A stretch of 64,000 bases of DNA. It comes from Bacteroidota bacterium (GTDB taxonomy: Bacteria > Bacteroidota > Bacteroidia > AKYH767-A > 2013-40CM-41-45). The stretch is from NCBI GenBank assembly GCA_016720655.1, contig JADKKE010000006.1:1-64000 (forward strand), given 5' to 3'. Shown here in pieces: positions 8,955 through 18,992 of the stretch. The notes under the pieces are model-generated. The model was not told where the DNA came from, made no database searches, and was given only the letters and a program-made list of their open reading frames with translations. The first letter of the stretch is position 1. Every line of letters starts with the position of its first letter. A program made the position numbers and the translations under genes.

Positions 8955-9142
8955 GAAATTGTGGTATTTTCTTAGGATCAGAACATCCCTTTTTCAGCAG
9001 GGAATGTTTATAACTGAAAATTCATAAATTCATCATCGGAAATGATTGTGATCATAGTTCTTAGTTACAGACTAAGTTACAATTGTATATGTGAATTTGA
9101 TAAATGTTAAATAAGTTTAATTAAGTAATAAAAATGTATTGA
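8955..9142. other. AT-rich divergent intergenic region without a gene
   Basis: Between the DUF2027-Smr and DedA promoters I see no coding sequence or known RNA. Two short symmetries occur: an imperfect hairpin with arms AACATCCC (8982-8989) and GGGAATGTT (9000-9008), and CTTAGT-TACAG-ACTAAG (9060-9076). Either could be an operator or chance. Confidence 0.4.
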
Positions 9143-9176
9143 TTGTCGAAAAAGGTATACTTATTCCTTATCTTTG
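9143..9176 (+). promoter_or_regulatory. Bacteroidota-type promoter for dedA
   Basis: TTG (9143-9145), 23 bases, then TATCTTTG (9169-9176), an exact match to TAnnTTTG. The transcript would carry a leader of about 70 bases before the dedA start. Confidence 0.6.
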
Positions 9177-9251
9177 CACCGGAGTTAGTGAAAAGCTGCG
9201 ACACTTCTTATCTGATTCCTCCTTTAAGTCTTAGAATCTTTTACCCCTGAA

Positions 9252-9902
9252 ATGGAGTTTATTCAACAGTTAATTGATTTTATTTTGCATATCGATAAGC
9301 ATCTCATCGAGATGGTTAATCAGTATGATAAACTCACTTACTTGTTGTTGGCCCTGATCATCTTCTGTGAAACAGGATTTGTGGTCACTCCGTTTCTTCC
9401 GGGAGATTCTTTGTTGTTTGCTGCCGGTGCTATTGCTGCTACAGGTTCACTGAGTATTGGTTTACTCATCCTGATTTTATTCCTTGCTGCATTTGCCGGT
9501 GACAATACAAATTATGCTATTGGGAATTTCATCGGACACAAAATTCTCGCAGCAAAAAGAAAATTGATCAAGAAAGAATACATTGACCGTACGCATGGTT
9601 TCTATGAAAAGCATGGGGGTAAAACTGTAGTGATAGCGAAGTTCATGCCTATCCTTCGCACCTTTGCTCCTTTTGTTGTCGGACTTGGAAGTATGACTTA
9701 TCGTCGTTTCATCGGTTTCAGCTTTCTCGGCAATATTCTTTGGATTCTCGGATTTTGCCTTGCCGGTTATGCCTTTGGTAATATTCCAGCTGTCAAACAA
9801 AATTTCACTCTTGTTGTCTTCGGAATTATTGTTCTTTCACTTTTACCTATGATTATCGCTTTTATCAAAGCAAAATTCTTCCCATCTAATACTGCGAATT
9901 AA
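9252..9902 (+). CDS. DedA family membrane protein (VTT domain)
   Basis: A 216-residue polytopic membrane protein of the DedA/Tvp38 family, whose members move lipids such as undecaprenyl phosphate across the cytoplasmic membrane. Diagnostic parts are ETGFVVTPFLPGDSLLF (residues 40-56), the GDNTNYAIGNFIG segment and KFMPILRTFAPFVVGLG with the family's conserved Arg in the reentrant helix. It is followed at 23 bp by aroE, and has its own promoter upstream. The specific substrate cannot be assigned from sequence. Confidence 0.85.
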   Translation: MEFIQQLIDFILHIDKHLIEMVNQYDKLTYLLLALIIFCETGFVVTPFLPGDSLLFAAGAIAATGSLSIGLLILILFLAAFAGDNTNYAIGNFIGHKILAAKRKLIKKEYIDRTHGFYEKHGGKTVVIAKFMPILRTFAPFVVGLGSMTYRRFIGFSFLGNILWILGFCLAGYAFGNIPAVKQNFTLVVFGIIVLSLLPMIIAFIKAKFFPSNTAN

Positions 9903-9925
9903 TTTAACCACAAATTCCTTCAATC

Positions 9926-10684
9926 ATGAAACGTTTTGGTTTATTTGGTCACCCACTCGAACATTCTTACTCAAAGAAATTTTTTCTCGAAAAATTTCAG
10001 CGTGAAGGTCGTAGTGATTGTGCCTATGAAAATTACGATACCGAGAATATTTATGATCTGAAGCAGATTGTAAAAGATAATCCTGATCTGGTTGGTCTGA
10101 ATGTAACCATTCCTTTCAAACAGGATATTATCCCAATGCTGGATAACCTGGATGATATCTCCCAAAAAATCGGGGCTGTGAATACCATTCGCATTCACCG
10201 TCAGGACAATGGAAAATTTGAACTTCATGGATTCAATACGGATGCCTGGGGTTTTGAATTGGCTATACGTCCGATTCTTCGTCCGCACCACCGCCGAGCT
10301 TTGATTTTGGGTACCGGCGGTTCTGCAAAAGCAGTGTCTTTTGTTTTCAGAAAGCTGAACATCGAACATTTCTTCGTCACCCGTGAAGAGTCACGTTTTC
10401 ATTATTGTTATGCTGATTTGAACGCTAATACAATGAAGGCATTCCAGGTGATTGTCAATACAACTCCGCTTGGAATGTATCCGAACGTGAGTGAATGTCC
10501 GAATATTCCCTACGAATTTCTGACACATAAAAATTTGTGTTTCGATTTGATCTACAATCCGGCACAAACGAAGTTTCTTGAAAAATCAAAGGAAGCCGGT
10601 GCCTTTATCCACAACGGATTCCGAATGCTCCGTCTCCAGGCTGAAAAGTCCTGGGAGATCTGGAACGAACCGATTTATGTTTAG
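9926..10684 (+). CDS. aroE: Shikimate dehydrogenase
   Basis: A 252-residue NADP-dependent enzyme reducing 3-dehydroshikimate to shikimate in the chorismate pathway. The N-terminal substrate domain has GHPLEHSYSKKFF (shikimate-binding Ser pair) and the catalytic lysine and asparagine in LNVTIPFKQDI and GAVNTI. The nucleotide-binding loop is LGTGGSAKAV (about residue 129), followed by NTTPLGM. It is cotranscribed with dedA and followed by a strong terminator. aroC, the last enzyme of the same pathway, lies about 15 kb away and is not linked in an operon. Confidence 0.93.
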   Translation: MKRFGLFGHPLEHSYSKKFFLEKFQREGRSDCAYENYDTENIYDLKQIVKDNPDLVGLNVTIPFKQDIIPMLDNLDDISQKIGAVNTIRIHRQDNGKFELHGFNTDAWGFELAIRPILRPHHRRALILGTGGSAKAVSFVFRKLNIEHFFVTREESRFHYCYADLNANTMKAFQVIVNTTPLGMYPNVSECPNIPYEFLTHKNLCFDLIYNPAQTKFLEKSKEAGAFIHNGFRMLRLQAEKSWEIWNEPIYV

Positions 10685-10716
10685 AAAAAAGACCGGTCGA
10701 TCCGGTCTTTTTTTTG
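10685..10716 (+). terminator. Rho-independent terminator after aroE
   Basis: AAAAGACCGG and CCGGTCTTTT form a long stem with a four-base loop and a T tract, starting at the aroE stop codon. Confidence 0.9.
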
Positions 10717-10813
10717 TCCATACATCAGATGCTGAGATGTATTTAGATCCTGTTGTTTTTCTATTTTTATAATTCCTTATTGGTCGATTTTCTTTCCTCA
10801 ATTCCTGTCCCTT

Positions 10814-12832
10814 ATGCAATTTGAACTAGAATCCGATTACAAACCCACAGGCGATCAGCCACAGGCAATTCAACAACTTGTGGAAGGCGTGAACAGAGGC
10901 GATGGAGCACAGACTCTGCTTGGTGTTACCGGTTCCGGGAAAACATTCACCATCGCCAATGTGATCTCTCAAACCCAAAGACCTACTCTGGTCTTGAGTC
11001 ATAATAAAACTCTTGCTGCGCAGTTGTACGGTGAGTTCAAACAGTTTTTTCCGCGAAACTCTGTGGAATATTTTGTTTCGTATTACGATTATTACCAGCC
11101 GGAAGCTTACATCCCTACTACGAATACTTATATCGAAAAAGATCTTGCCATCAATGAGGAAATTGAAAAGCTGAGATTGAGTACCACTACTGCCCTGCTT
11201 TCCGGTCGCCAGGATGTGATTGTCGTGAGTTCGGTTTCTTGTATTTACGGTATTGGAAATCCGGATGATTTTAAATCCAATACTATCAAAGCAACAGAAG
11301 GCCAGAAAATCAGTCGGAATGGTTTTCTCCACCAACTGGTTACAGCACTCTATAGCCGTACCGATATTGAATTCAAGCGAGGCACATTCAGAGTACGCGG
11401 AGAAACTGTAGATGTTTTTCTTGCTTACGGAGACATTGCCTACCGGATTAATTTCTTTGGAGATGAGATTGAAGAAATTGTAACAATCGATCCTGTTTCC
11501 GGACGTACGATAGAAAAAAATACGGAAGTCACTATTTATCCTGCAACCATCTTTGTCACCAGTCCGGACCGGCAATTGGAAGCCATCTGGAATATTCAGG
11601 AGGATATGGTTAAGCAGACGGAATACATGAAATCACTCGGACAAAATCTCGAAGCGAAACGTCTGGAAGACCGTGTGACCTATGATCTGGAAATGATTCG
11701 TGAATTGGGATATTGCTCCGGTATTGAAAACTACTCCCGCTATTTTGATGGTCGTGAGCCGGGAACCCGACCCTTTTGCCTGATCGATTATTTCCCTGAC
11801 AATTGGTTAATGGTCGTCGACGAAAGCCATGTGACAATACCACAGATCCGTGCTATGTACGGTGGAGACCGTTCGAGAAAACAAAATCTTGTTGAATATG
11901 GATTCCGCCTGCCATCAGCACTTGACAACCGTCCTTTGAAATTTGAAGAATGGGAATCGATGGTAAAACAAATCATCTATGTGAGTGCTACTCCTGCGGA
12001 TTATGAATTGCAAAAAAGTGAGGGTGTACTTGTCGAGCAGGTCATTCGCCCTACCGGCTTGCTGGATCCTGTGATTGAAGTACGTCCGAGCATCAATCAG
12101 GTAGATGATCTCCTGGAAGAAATCGACAAAACAGTAAAAGCGGGTCAACGTGTCTTGGTCACGACACTCACAAAGAGAATGGCTGAGGAGCTCACTAAAT
12201 ACATGACCAAATTGAATATCAATTGTCGCTACATCCATTCCGAAGTAGTGACCCTGGATCGTGTTGAACTTCTCAGGGATCTTCGTCTTGGAAATTTCGA
12301 TGTGCTGGTTGGAATTAATTTGTTGCGGGAAGGTCTGGATTTGCCGGAGGTCTCCTTGGTTGCTATTTTGGATGCAGACAAAGAAGGATTTTTACGGAGC
12401 AATCGTTCACTGACTCAAACAGCAGGACGTGCTGCACGGAATATCAACGGTCGTGTTATCTTTTATGCAGATAAAATGACAGACAGCATGCAAAAAACGA
12501 TTGATGAGACACAGCGCCGACGTGAGAAGCAGATAAAATACAATGAAGAACATGGATTGTCGCCACAGCAGATTGTTAAATCCATTGAAAGTATAATGGG
12601 GCAAACCAAAGTAGCGGATTCCAAACACATCGAAGCGAATGCCTATGTGGAAGGTGGCCATTTGAGTATTGCCGCTGATCCGGTCGTAAAATACATGAAG
12701 AGCGAAGACCTCAAAAAACTGATTGCGCAAACAAGGAAGTCAATGGAAAAGGCCGCCCGTGATTTGGATTTTATCGAAGCAGCAAGATTGCGTGACGAAA
12801 TGTATGAATTGGAAAAATTAGCAGGCTCCTGA
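10814..12832 (+). CDS. uvrB: Excinuclease ABC subunit B
   Basis: A 672-residue, full-length UvrB, the DNA-damage-verifying helicase-like subunit of nucleotide excision repair. Walker A is GVTGSGKT (37-44); the beta-hairpin region is YYDYYQPEAYIP; the DEAD-type box is VVDESHVTIPQ; the C-terminal helicase motif is QTAGRAARN. The last 35 residues are the UVR domain (MEKAARDLDFIEAARLRDE) that binds UvrC. The gene is intact. It follows the aroE terminator, so it has its own promoter within 10717-10813, though I see no clear TAnnTTTG there. Confidence 0.96.
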   Translation: MQFELESDYKPTGDQPQAIQQLVEGVNRGDGAQTLLGVTGSGKTFTIANVISQTQRPTLVLSHNKTLAAQLYGEFKQFFPRNSVEYFVSYYDYYQPEAYIPTTNTYIEKDLAINEEIEKLRLSTTTALLSGRQDVIVVSSVSCIYGIGNPDDFKSNTIKATEGQKISRNGFLHQLVTALYSRTDIEFKRGTFRVRGETVDVFLAYGDIAYRINFFGDEIEEIVTIDPVSGRTIEKNTEVTIYPATIFVTSPDRQLEAIWNIQEDMVKQTEYMKSLGQNLEAKRLEDRVTYDLEMIRELGYCSGIENYSRYFDGREPGTRPFCLIDYFPDNWLMVVDESHVTIPQIRAMYGGDRSRKQNLVEYGFRLPSALDNRPLKFEEWESMVKQIIYVSATPADYELQKSEGVLVEQVIRPTGLLDPVIEVRPSINQVDDLLEEIDKTVKAGQRVLVTTLTKRMAEELTKYMTKLNINCRYIHSEVVTLDRVELLRDLRLGNFDVLVGINLLREGLDLPEVSLVAILDADKEGFLRSNRSLTQTAGRAARNINGRVIFYADKMTDSMQKTIDETQRRREKQIKYNEEHGLSPQQIVKSIESIMGQTKVADSKHIEANAYVEGGHLSIAADPVVKYMKSEDLKKLIAQTRKSMEKAARDLDFIEAARLRDEMYELEKLAGS

Positions 12833-12860
12833 AATTGAATTCTTTTCTCTCAAATAAATT

Positions 12861-13256
12861 ATGAAGCAGACATTGGCACTCATCGCACTTGTTGTGGACG
12901 ATTATGATAAAGCAATCGAGTATTACACAAAAACATTGTTGTTCACTCTTGTGGAAGACACTGTGATGAGTGAGACGAAACGATGGGTGGTGGTTGCACC
13001 GGCAGGTAGCACAGGAACATCCTTATTATTAGCCAAAGCGGCAAGTGATGAACAATACAGCCGCATTGGCAATCAAACCGGCGGACGGGTGTTTTTATTT
13101 TTACATACGGATGATTTGGAAAGAGACTACAAACATTTGAAAGAAAAAAATGTAACGTTTATCCGTGAGCCTGCTGAAGAATCCTGGGGAAAAGTTGCAG
13201 TGTTCAGAGATCTCTATGGAAATTTATGGGATCTTATTCAGCCGAAAAATAAATAA
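12861..13256 (+). CDS. Single-domain VOC family protein
   Basis: A 131-residue glyoxalase-fold protein: an N-terminal strand and helix (LALIALVVDDYDKAIEYYTK), a central loop ending FLHTDDLERDYKHLKEK and the terminal VAVFRDLYGNLWDLIQP, the usual order of a VOC module. The first metal-binding position, commonly His or Gln, is not evident in LALIALVV, so catalysis is uncertain. It starts 28 bp after uvrB and is probably cotranscribed with it. It is not closely similar to the two-domain VOC protein at 6841-7635. Confidence 0.8.
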   Translation: MKQTLALIALVVDDYDKAIEYYTKTLLFTLVEDTVMSETKRWVVVAPAGSTGTSLLLAKAASDEQYSRIGNQTGGRVFLFLHTDDLERDYKHLKEKNVTFIREPAEESWGKVAVFRDLYGNLWDLIQPKNK

Positions 13257-13275
13257 TTTTAAAATCAAATTTCCC

Positions 13276-13740
13276 TCAATCGAGATTCAATTCCATTTTG
13301 AATGTCAATCTGCCAAAATCAGGATGAATTTCCTCCGGGCTGGATTGAACAAAGCCAGTTTTTTTATACAGTGAAATTGCTGCTTTTAGTGAAGCAGCAG
13401 TTTCAAGGGTGATTTTTTTAATGCCCTTCTTTTTTGCTTCTTCGATTACCGCCTGCATCAAAGTATTTGCTATTCCTCTTCCTTGAAAAGCCGCTGTTAC
13501 TCCCATTTTTATGAGCTCGTAAGAATTTTGTTGGTGAAGCACCACAGCGCAAGTCCCGGCAACAACACCATCTCCCAATGCGAAGAAAACCTGACCACCC
13601 TTGCTGACAATATCTTCCGGATGATCGAGAATCAGAAGATCCGCGACTGTAGGTGTATAATATTTATTCAGCCATTCCAGATTCAAACTTTTAAAATGCG
13701 GTTTGAGTTCTTCGGAATAATGTATGACTTCAATTTTCAT
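13276..13740 (-). CDS. GNAT family N-acetyltransferase
   Basis: A 154-residue acetyl-CoA-dependent transferase. The acetyl-CoA pyrophosphate loop is visible as AAFQGRGIANTLMQ (Q/RxxGxG/A, about residue 85), followed by the GNAT helix and the strand KKITLETAASLKAAISLYKKTGF. The substrate is unknown. It is convergent with the VOC gene (19 bp apart) and downstream of the terminator of the T9SS gene, so it is likely a single-gene unit. Confidence 0.85.
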   Translation of the reverse strand: MKIEVIHYSEELKPHFKSLNLEWLNKYYTPTVADLLILDHPEDIVSKGGQVFFALGDGVVAGTCAVVLHQQNSYELIKMGVTAAFQGRGIANTLMQAVIEEAKKKGIKKITLETAASLKAAISLYKKTGFVQSSPEEIHPDFGRLTFKMELNLD

Positions 13741-13754
13741 GAAAAAAAAATAAA

Positions 13755-13784
13755 AAGAAACCCGGCTAGTATCCGGGTTTCTTA
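13755..13784 (-). terminator. Rho-independent terminator after the T9SS type A gene
   Basis: On the minus strand AAGAAACCCGG pairs with CCGGGTTTCTT around a 7-base loop and is followed by a T-rich run. It lies 14 bp past the stop of the gene at 13798-15670. Confidence 0.88.
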
Positions 13785-13797
13785 GAAATCAATTAAT

Positions 13798-15670
13798 TTA
13801 TCGGATGACATTCACGATACGTGTGGCAATTTTATTTTCAGAATAGATTTTGCAAAAGTATACACCTGTATTTAACGCGGATACATCGAGACGAATCTGA
13901 TTGGAGATACCCGGATTAATTTCCGGATGGTTCTCGGATACCAGTTTACCATCAGAAGAATACAATTGCAAACCAATATATTTATCCTGAACACCCTGCA
14001 TATCCAATGTCAGATATGTACTTGAACCTGTAGGATTCGGATAAAACTGACTGATTCCTGTTTCAAAGGCCAGTGAAGCAATACCAACAGGAATATTCAC
14101 TGTGTCAATAGTTGCGTTGATCATCAGATCTTCGATCTGACGGTTGCGGTAAATGGCCCATGCATTTCCAAGTACTTCAAAAGTTCTGTTACTGAATGGT
14201 CCGGTTACCGAGTTTCCAAGTATAATCCCTTGTCCATCCATATTCCAGGACACATAAAAGCTTCCGCTGGTAATAATGATCGGATTAGTAAGAGGAATGT
14301 CGACCCAGGTCGGAGCAATAAATGCAGATGACGGAACAAATACAGAATCCAATCTGGTTCCGGTGCTTCCGGATCCTCCATTGTCATCGAACACTGACAT
14401 GTAGAAGTTGACAATATTCGGGTTGGAAGTAATGTATGCATGAACAGAAGTTAATTTACACGGATAAAAAGGAGGAACAAATTCAACACCTGCGCCACCC
14501 TGTCCGCCAAGCCAATTCAATCCCACTCCATTGCTGAATCCATCATCATAAGATAATCGTACCGGAACATTCATTGTATCGACTACAACAAGCTCAAGTG
14601 TTGCACTGTCATTGCTTGGAGCGATATCACCCGGGGAAAAGTGTGCGTGTAACTTGCAAATATGTTCCATCAAACTGCGGACTAAACGTCTCACCCATAG
14701 TGATAGCCTGGGTTGCTTGCGGAGAAAGTGCTCCTGTTGTAATTGTATCATCAACTTCAATTGTCCCTGTGAAACCGCTTGCGGAGGTAGCAACATAAGA
14801 ATACACATTGAAGGGATTCAGTGGAACATTACCGGCATTTTTTATTTCACTGCTCATCGGCCATGGACGCGGAGTTTGATTGCTGATAAATCGTGCGCCA
14901 TTGGTTACATTATCATTGTATAAAGTGGAAGCATCCAGTGCCTGGAAAGAACTATTGGAAGGAAAAGTAAACTTCACAGCATAGGGAGTAATGAAATAAC
15001 CGGAACCACCACCACCCGGATTCAGCATACTTTGTAATCCGATTCCACCGTTAATATTCTCAATCCCTGCGGATAGAAACGGAGAATTTCCTCCTCCATA
15101 AATTCCGGTTTGTTGCTGGTATTGAAATGTTATTGAACTATCCAATGTACACAGGATCAACTGGAATGTATTATTGCCCTGATAGGATGGCGCCAGCTGA
15201 TCCCAGAATGGAACATTGAGCCATGAAACTACGAGTGAATCCTGATTCGGACTTTGCCAATAATAACATTGTCCCGGGTTTCCGGCTCCGTCAAAATTAA
15301 GATCCGCAGCCATTGCAGCAATGTAATCTTGCGGCATGGATGTATTCGGAATGATGGGCAGAGGAACCGATAATTGACAACTTTGGAAAGCAATGTATCC
15401 GTTGGACCCGATCCAGAACTGATTCACATCGTACCAATAATAATGAAATCCAAAATTCATCTGAAAGGGTCCTTGCGTGTTGTCGTCGGAAAGTCTTTCA
15501 ACCAGTACACGTCCGGGTTTGGAAAGAATGTCTATCCAATTGTATGCAGGCCCTTGCGGATCGAGGTTGTCGCGCCAGATATACCCGAAGGCATCGGGAC
15601 CACCGGAACCGGCCATCGATTGGCCTGCGTAGCAACAGAAAAGCACGAGCAGTTGTAGAATTTTTTTCAT
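13798..15670 (-). CDS. Secreted protein with type A T9SS sorting domain, one frameshift
   Basis: About 620 residues. Signal peptide MKKILQLLVLFCCYAGQSMA is followed by beta-rich domains: an N-terminal region with GFHYYWYDVNQFWIGSNGYI, resembling nidogen-like or choice-of-anchor domains of secreted Bacteroidota proteins, then a second domain with SYDDGFSNGVGLNW. The C-terminus (FYPNPTGSSTYLTLDMQ ... GVYFCKIYSENKIATRI) is a type A T9SS signal that directs passage through the outer membrane. One extra base in the four-base G run at 14633-14636 (C run on the coding strand) breaks the frame; removing it gives the continuous VTRTLFPGDIAPSND. The ligand or enzyme activity is unknown. Confidence 0.82.
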
Positions 15671-15696
15671 GGGATCAGGATTTTATTTTTAATTCG

Positions 15697-15724
15697 CAAA
15701 GGTGCTGAAGGATCAAATTTCCAA
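15697..15724 (-). promoter_or_regulatory. Probable promoter for the T9SS type A gene
   Basis: On the minus strand TTG (15722-15724), 17 bases, then CACCTTTG (15697-15704), one base off TAnnTTTG, 26 bp before the ATG. Confidence 0.4.
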
Positions 15725-15838
15725 TTTGTGAGAAATTCGTTCTGATTTTGTAGATGTTAAATTTAATCCATCAATCATTAATATCAACCTAAAATAATTT
15801 ATTTTTACCGGACTCCAAAATTGCCAATAAAATACCCC

Positions 15839-16156
15839 ATGAAAGAAATAACTGTACAGGAATTAAAGGAAAAAATGGACAGAAATGAAGATTTTCAGCT
15901 CATTGATGTCAGGGAATCTTTTGAATATGAAATTTGCAACCTGAACGGAGAACTCATTCCGATGGCTTCTGTACTGGAAGAAGTCGACCGTATTTCTAAA
16001 GATAGGCCGGTAATTGTGCATTGCAAAAGTGGCGGACGAAGCGGCGTCATCGTGATGGAGCTTGAACGACGGTTCGGGATGACAAATCTGTACAATTTGA
16101 AAGGTGGAATAATTGCATATTCACAACAAATTGACCCGAGCATTCCTGCTTATTGA
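15839..16156 (+). CDS. Rhodanese-like domain protein
   Basis: A 105-residue single rhodanese domain. The active-site loop CKSGGRSG carries the persulfide-forming Cys, preceded by the conserved LIDVRESFEYE and IVHC. Such stand-alone domains carry sulfane sulfur or act as thiosulfate sulfurtransferases. I chose the ATG at 15839 (MKEITVQEL), which fits the domain boundary, over a TTG 18 bases upstream. It is convergent with the DUF2279 gene, whose stop lies 5 bp away. Confidence 0.88.
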   Translation: MKEITVQELKEKMDRNEDFQLIDVRESFEYEICNLNGELIPMASVLEEVDRISKDRPVIVHCKSGGRSGVIVMELERRFGMTNLYNLKGGIIAYSQQIDPSIPAY

Positions 16157-16161
16157 TACTG

Positions 16162-17151
16162 TTAAAAATAGAATGCGTGATACCGGGCTTTTCTTCCCTT
16201 GCCGAATTCGATTGCAGGTGCCGGTAGATGAACGATATTGATGAATTTAAAAATTGATGTCAGCACTTTTGATTTCATTTGTACTCGTGCAAGATCAATA
16301 TCCAGACCGAGATAATATTGTCTGTAGCGCTCGAACGAAGGAATCATTTTACCGTCCACATATTCCGGATTTTCCTTCCCTCCTGTCATTCCTTCAGCAC
16401 CAAATCCGATACCCAGACTTATCCAATTCGGTATCCAGGTTTTGTTCTTAAAAAAACTAGCGGGATTAATGCTGGCCCAGTAGGTAAGACCATTGTAATC
16501 TTTCAGAATATTTTCTGGTAAATTACTTCCGAGTAGCTGTGGACGATACCTGGAATACTTCGTTTGATGAAATGAATATTTTAAAACTATGCGTTGCTCT
16601 TCCCATCCTACTTGTTGCGCGGCAAACAAGCCAACTCCGGCAGTGTTGCAGATAATATCGCCGGAAGAAAACCCCCATTCCTCAGAAAAGCCATCGAACA
16701 CTTCTACAGTTGTCTGATAAAGAAATGAAATTCCACTTGCCAGCAAAGTAGACTTCGTGTTGCTATAACCGGACCAGCGAAAACATTTCATCAGTGGTTT
16801 TGAAATTGAGTAGGCATCCCAGGCATGTCCGAATTTATCCATCTTTTCCCATTCAGCATTGTCGTTAAAAAAATGAAACCCGGATTGTGGATAATCCTGA
16901 TACCATTGCGTGTACAACCAATACATGCTCACAGGATACAAACCAATCGTTGTACACATTAATAAACGTGTTCGACTTTTATCAGGAACAGGAGAATTTT
17001 CAAATAATTTTATATGTGACCGGGAAGACTCTTCTTCTGCAATTGATGAATCATTCACAATTATTGAATCGGTTGCAATCCGATCCATGGCATGTACATT
17101 AGACTGAAAAAGAAACCAAAAAATAAAAATAAAAGATAAAGGTGCTTTCAT
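16162..17151 (-). CDS. DUF2279 (YfiM-like) predicted periplasmic/membrane protein
   Basis: A 329-residue protein with signal peptide MKAPLSFIFIFWFLFQSNVHA. The core has the DUF2279 features FFNDNAEWEKMDKFGHAWDAY, where His and Asp form a conserved cluster, and a later DGFSEEWGFSSGDIICNTAGV, resembling the YfiM family of periplasmic proteins. The C-terminal 130 residues are aromatic and beta-rich, possibly outer-membrane associated. Function is not known. It stands alone between the rhodanese gene and a T9SS type B gene, which ends 19 bp upstream on the same strand. Confidence 0.75.
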   Translation of the reverse strand: MKAPLSFIFIFWFLFQSNVHAMDRIATDSIIVNDSSIAEEESSRSHIKLFENSPVPDKSRTRLLMCTTIGLYPVSMYWLYTQWYQDYPQSGFHFFNDNAEWEKMDKFGHAWDAYSISKPLMKCFRWSGYSNTKSTLLASGISFLYQTTVEVFDGFSEEWGFSSGDIICNTAGVGLFAAQQVGWEEQRIVLKYSFHQTKYSRYRPQLLGSNLPENILKDYNGLTYWASINPASFFKNKTWIPNWISLGIGFGAEGMTGGKENPEYVDGKMIPSFERYRQYYLGLDIDLARVQMKSKVLTSIFKFINIVHLPAPAIEFGKGRKARYHAFYF

Positions 17152-17170
17152 AAATCATTGAGCCTTGCTC

Positions 17171-18868
17171 TTAGCGAATGAGAACAAGTTTTCCGGTTCT
17201 TGCTTTTTCTTCTCCGGATCGGATTCCATAACTCACTTTGTAAAGATAAATTCCATCCTGCTGGGCACGACCATGGAATCTTCCGTCCCACCCTTTGTTT
17301 TGATCATCGGTTTCAAAAATCAGTTGACCCCAACGATTAAAAATCCGGAGATCGTACGTGCTGACTTCGCTTCCCAGTGGCAAGAAAATTTCATTGATTC
17401 CATCCTCATTCGGAGTAAAAGCATTTGGAAATACCAGTTCATTCAGGCAATCTTTCTGAAATAAAAATCGAATCACTTGTTGTACATCCTGCAGAATTTG
17501 TGATGCGAACAGAATACATTCCACCGGATTCGACAACAAAAGAACTCTGTGCCGAAGAATCCTGCCATTTGTATGCTTGAAAATTTCCTGCTCGCAACAG
17601 AATAAATGAACCGGGACACAAAGTATCATTGCCAAGTTCTACAACAGGGAACGCGTCAGGTCCAATTTCCACTCTTACAGTTGCATCCACATCACAGGCA
17701 TTGGCAGTGGTAATATTCACGGCATAATCCCCAGCACCCAATCCGGTTGCTGTGGCTGTGTTTTGAATTGGATCCGTATTCCAGGTGTACAGATTCACAG
17801 AAGGACTACCGATCACCTGAACCGCTGCTGTGCCATCTTTTGCATTGATGCATGTTCCGGAGTGGATGTAGTTGTGATATCAAGGATAAATATGTTCACC
17901 GAAGCACTCACGTCCGGAATACATTCATTTCCTGCAAAAAGTGTGACAGAATAAGTTCCCGGAGCAGAGTAAGTATGTTGGGGTGATTGCAGATTACTTG
18001 TATTTCCGGAAGAGCCCGGATCACCAAAATTCCAATTCCAATAGGTGTGACAAGTAGAAATGGTATCGTTGAACTGAACAACATTATTTGCAACACAATG
18101 CCAGGTAAAATTGTATGGGACAGCAGTCGCTTCTTCAATACGAAAAAGGTCGAATGCAAATCCATCGTAATCATTGCACGTTGTACCGGAACCAAAAGTA
18201 AAACGAAATAAAACCTGGGATTGTCCGGCGACTACGGCAAGACAATGTTTCGCCTCCATCCATTGTCCGCTCCCATGGCCACCTCTGCAGGATCCGGAAG
18301 TGTTTTGTGTTGTCCCTGCCCAACCCTGGTTGTCATTGGTAATCCCGGAAAGATTCGTAACACTGTTTACGTTGTACCAATTCTGATCGAGGCAATTATC
18401 CGGTTCTGAAAATGCTCCCAATGTTCTCCATGAATTTCCACCATCAATGGAATATTGAAAATTTGCTCCATCGTACAAGTACTCCGTATCCCAGAATGCA
18501 GAAAACGAAACAACAGGTTTAGTGAGTGAACTCAGGTCAAAACACGGACTCATCACCCATGATCTTTCTCCGTAACTATAAAAGGAAGTATTCAAACCAC
18601 CAGTAATCCAACAATTGCTTCCACTCGCTGCATTTGCTATTACTGGTTTAGTGGGAGTGCCCAGAACCCAATCAGAATTCGTTCCGCCGGAGACCCAACC
18701 GGCAGGTCCAGCTTCAAAATCTTCTTGAAAAGGGTAAATTGAAATCGGACTCAGACACTGGGCATAGAGGCTTTCCTGCAAATGGAAGAGTCCAAATGCA
18801 GTAAACAAGCAGAAAACACCGAATATTCTCTTGATTTTGATCAAAATAGACAAGCAGATGGAATACAA
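17171..18868 (-). CDS. PKD/SprB-repeat secreted protein with type B T9SS domain, two frameshifts
   Basis: About 565 residues: signal peptide (IFGVFCLFTAFGLFHLQESLYAQ); a jelly-roll domain of the MAM or choice-of-anchor type (FQEDFEAGPAGW ... SCRGGHGSGQW); a PKD domain (YWNWNFGDPGSS); a SprB-like repeat (CINAKDGTAAVQVIG ... TGLGAGDYAVNI); and the gliding-motility-associated type B C-terminal domain (LVFPNAFTPNEDGINEIF ... FNRWGQLIFE ... DGIYLYKV). Two single-base lesions break it. A base is missing near 17855-17856, and one is extra near 17459-17461; correcting them gives PETCINAKDG and SIFISEDCLNELVF. Such proteins are exported by T9SS and act as surface adhesins or remain cell-attached; the target is unknown. 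Confidence 0.82.
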
Positions 18869-18992
18869 AAAAACGGAAAAAAGGGATGCGAAGCTAATCC
18901 AGGCGTGCGATTTGCATATTGACCTTCCAGCATCAAATAATTAACACTTACTCACCGTTTTTCCGAGCTCATTTCTCAATAATTTCATCTTA

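Noticed and set aside
8955..9142. Riboswitch or small RNA in the dedA upstream region
   Set aside because: Only short imperfect hairpins, which lie upstream of the mapped promoter and so outside the transcript.
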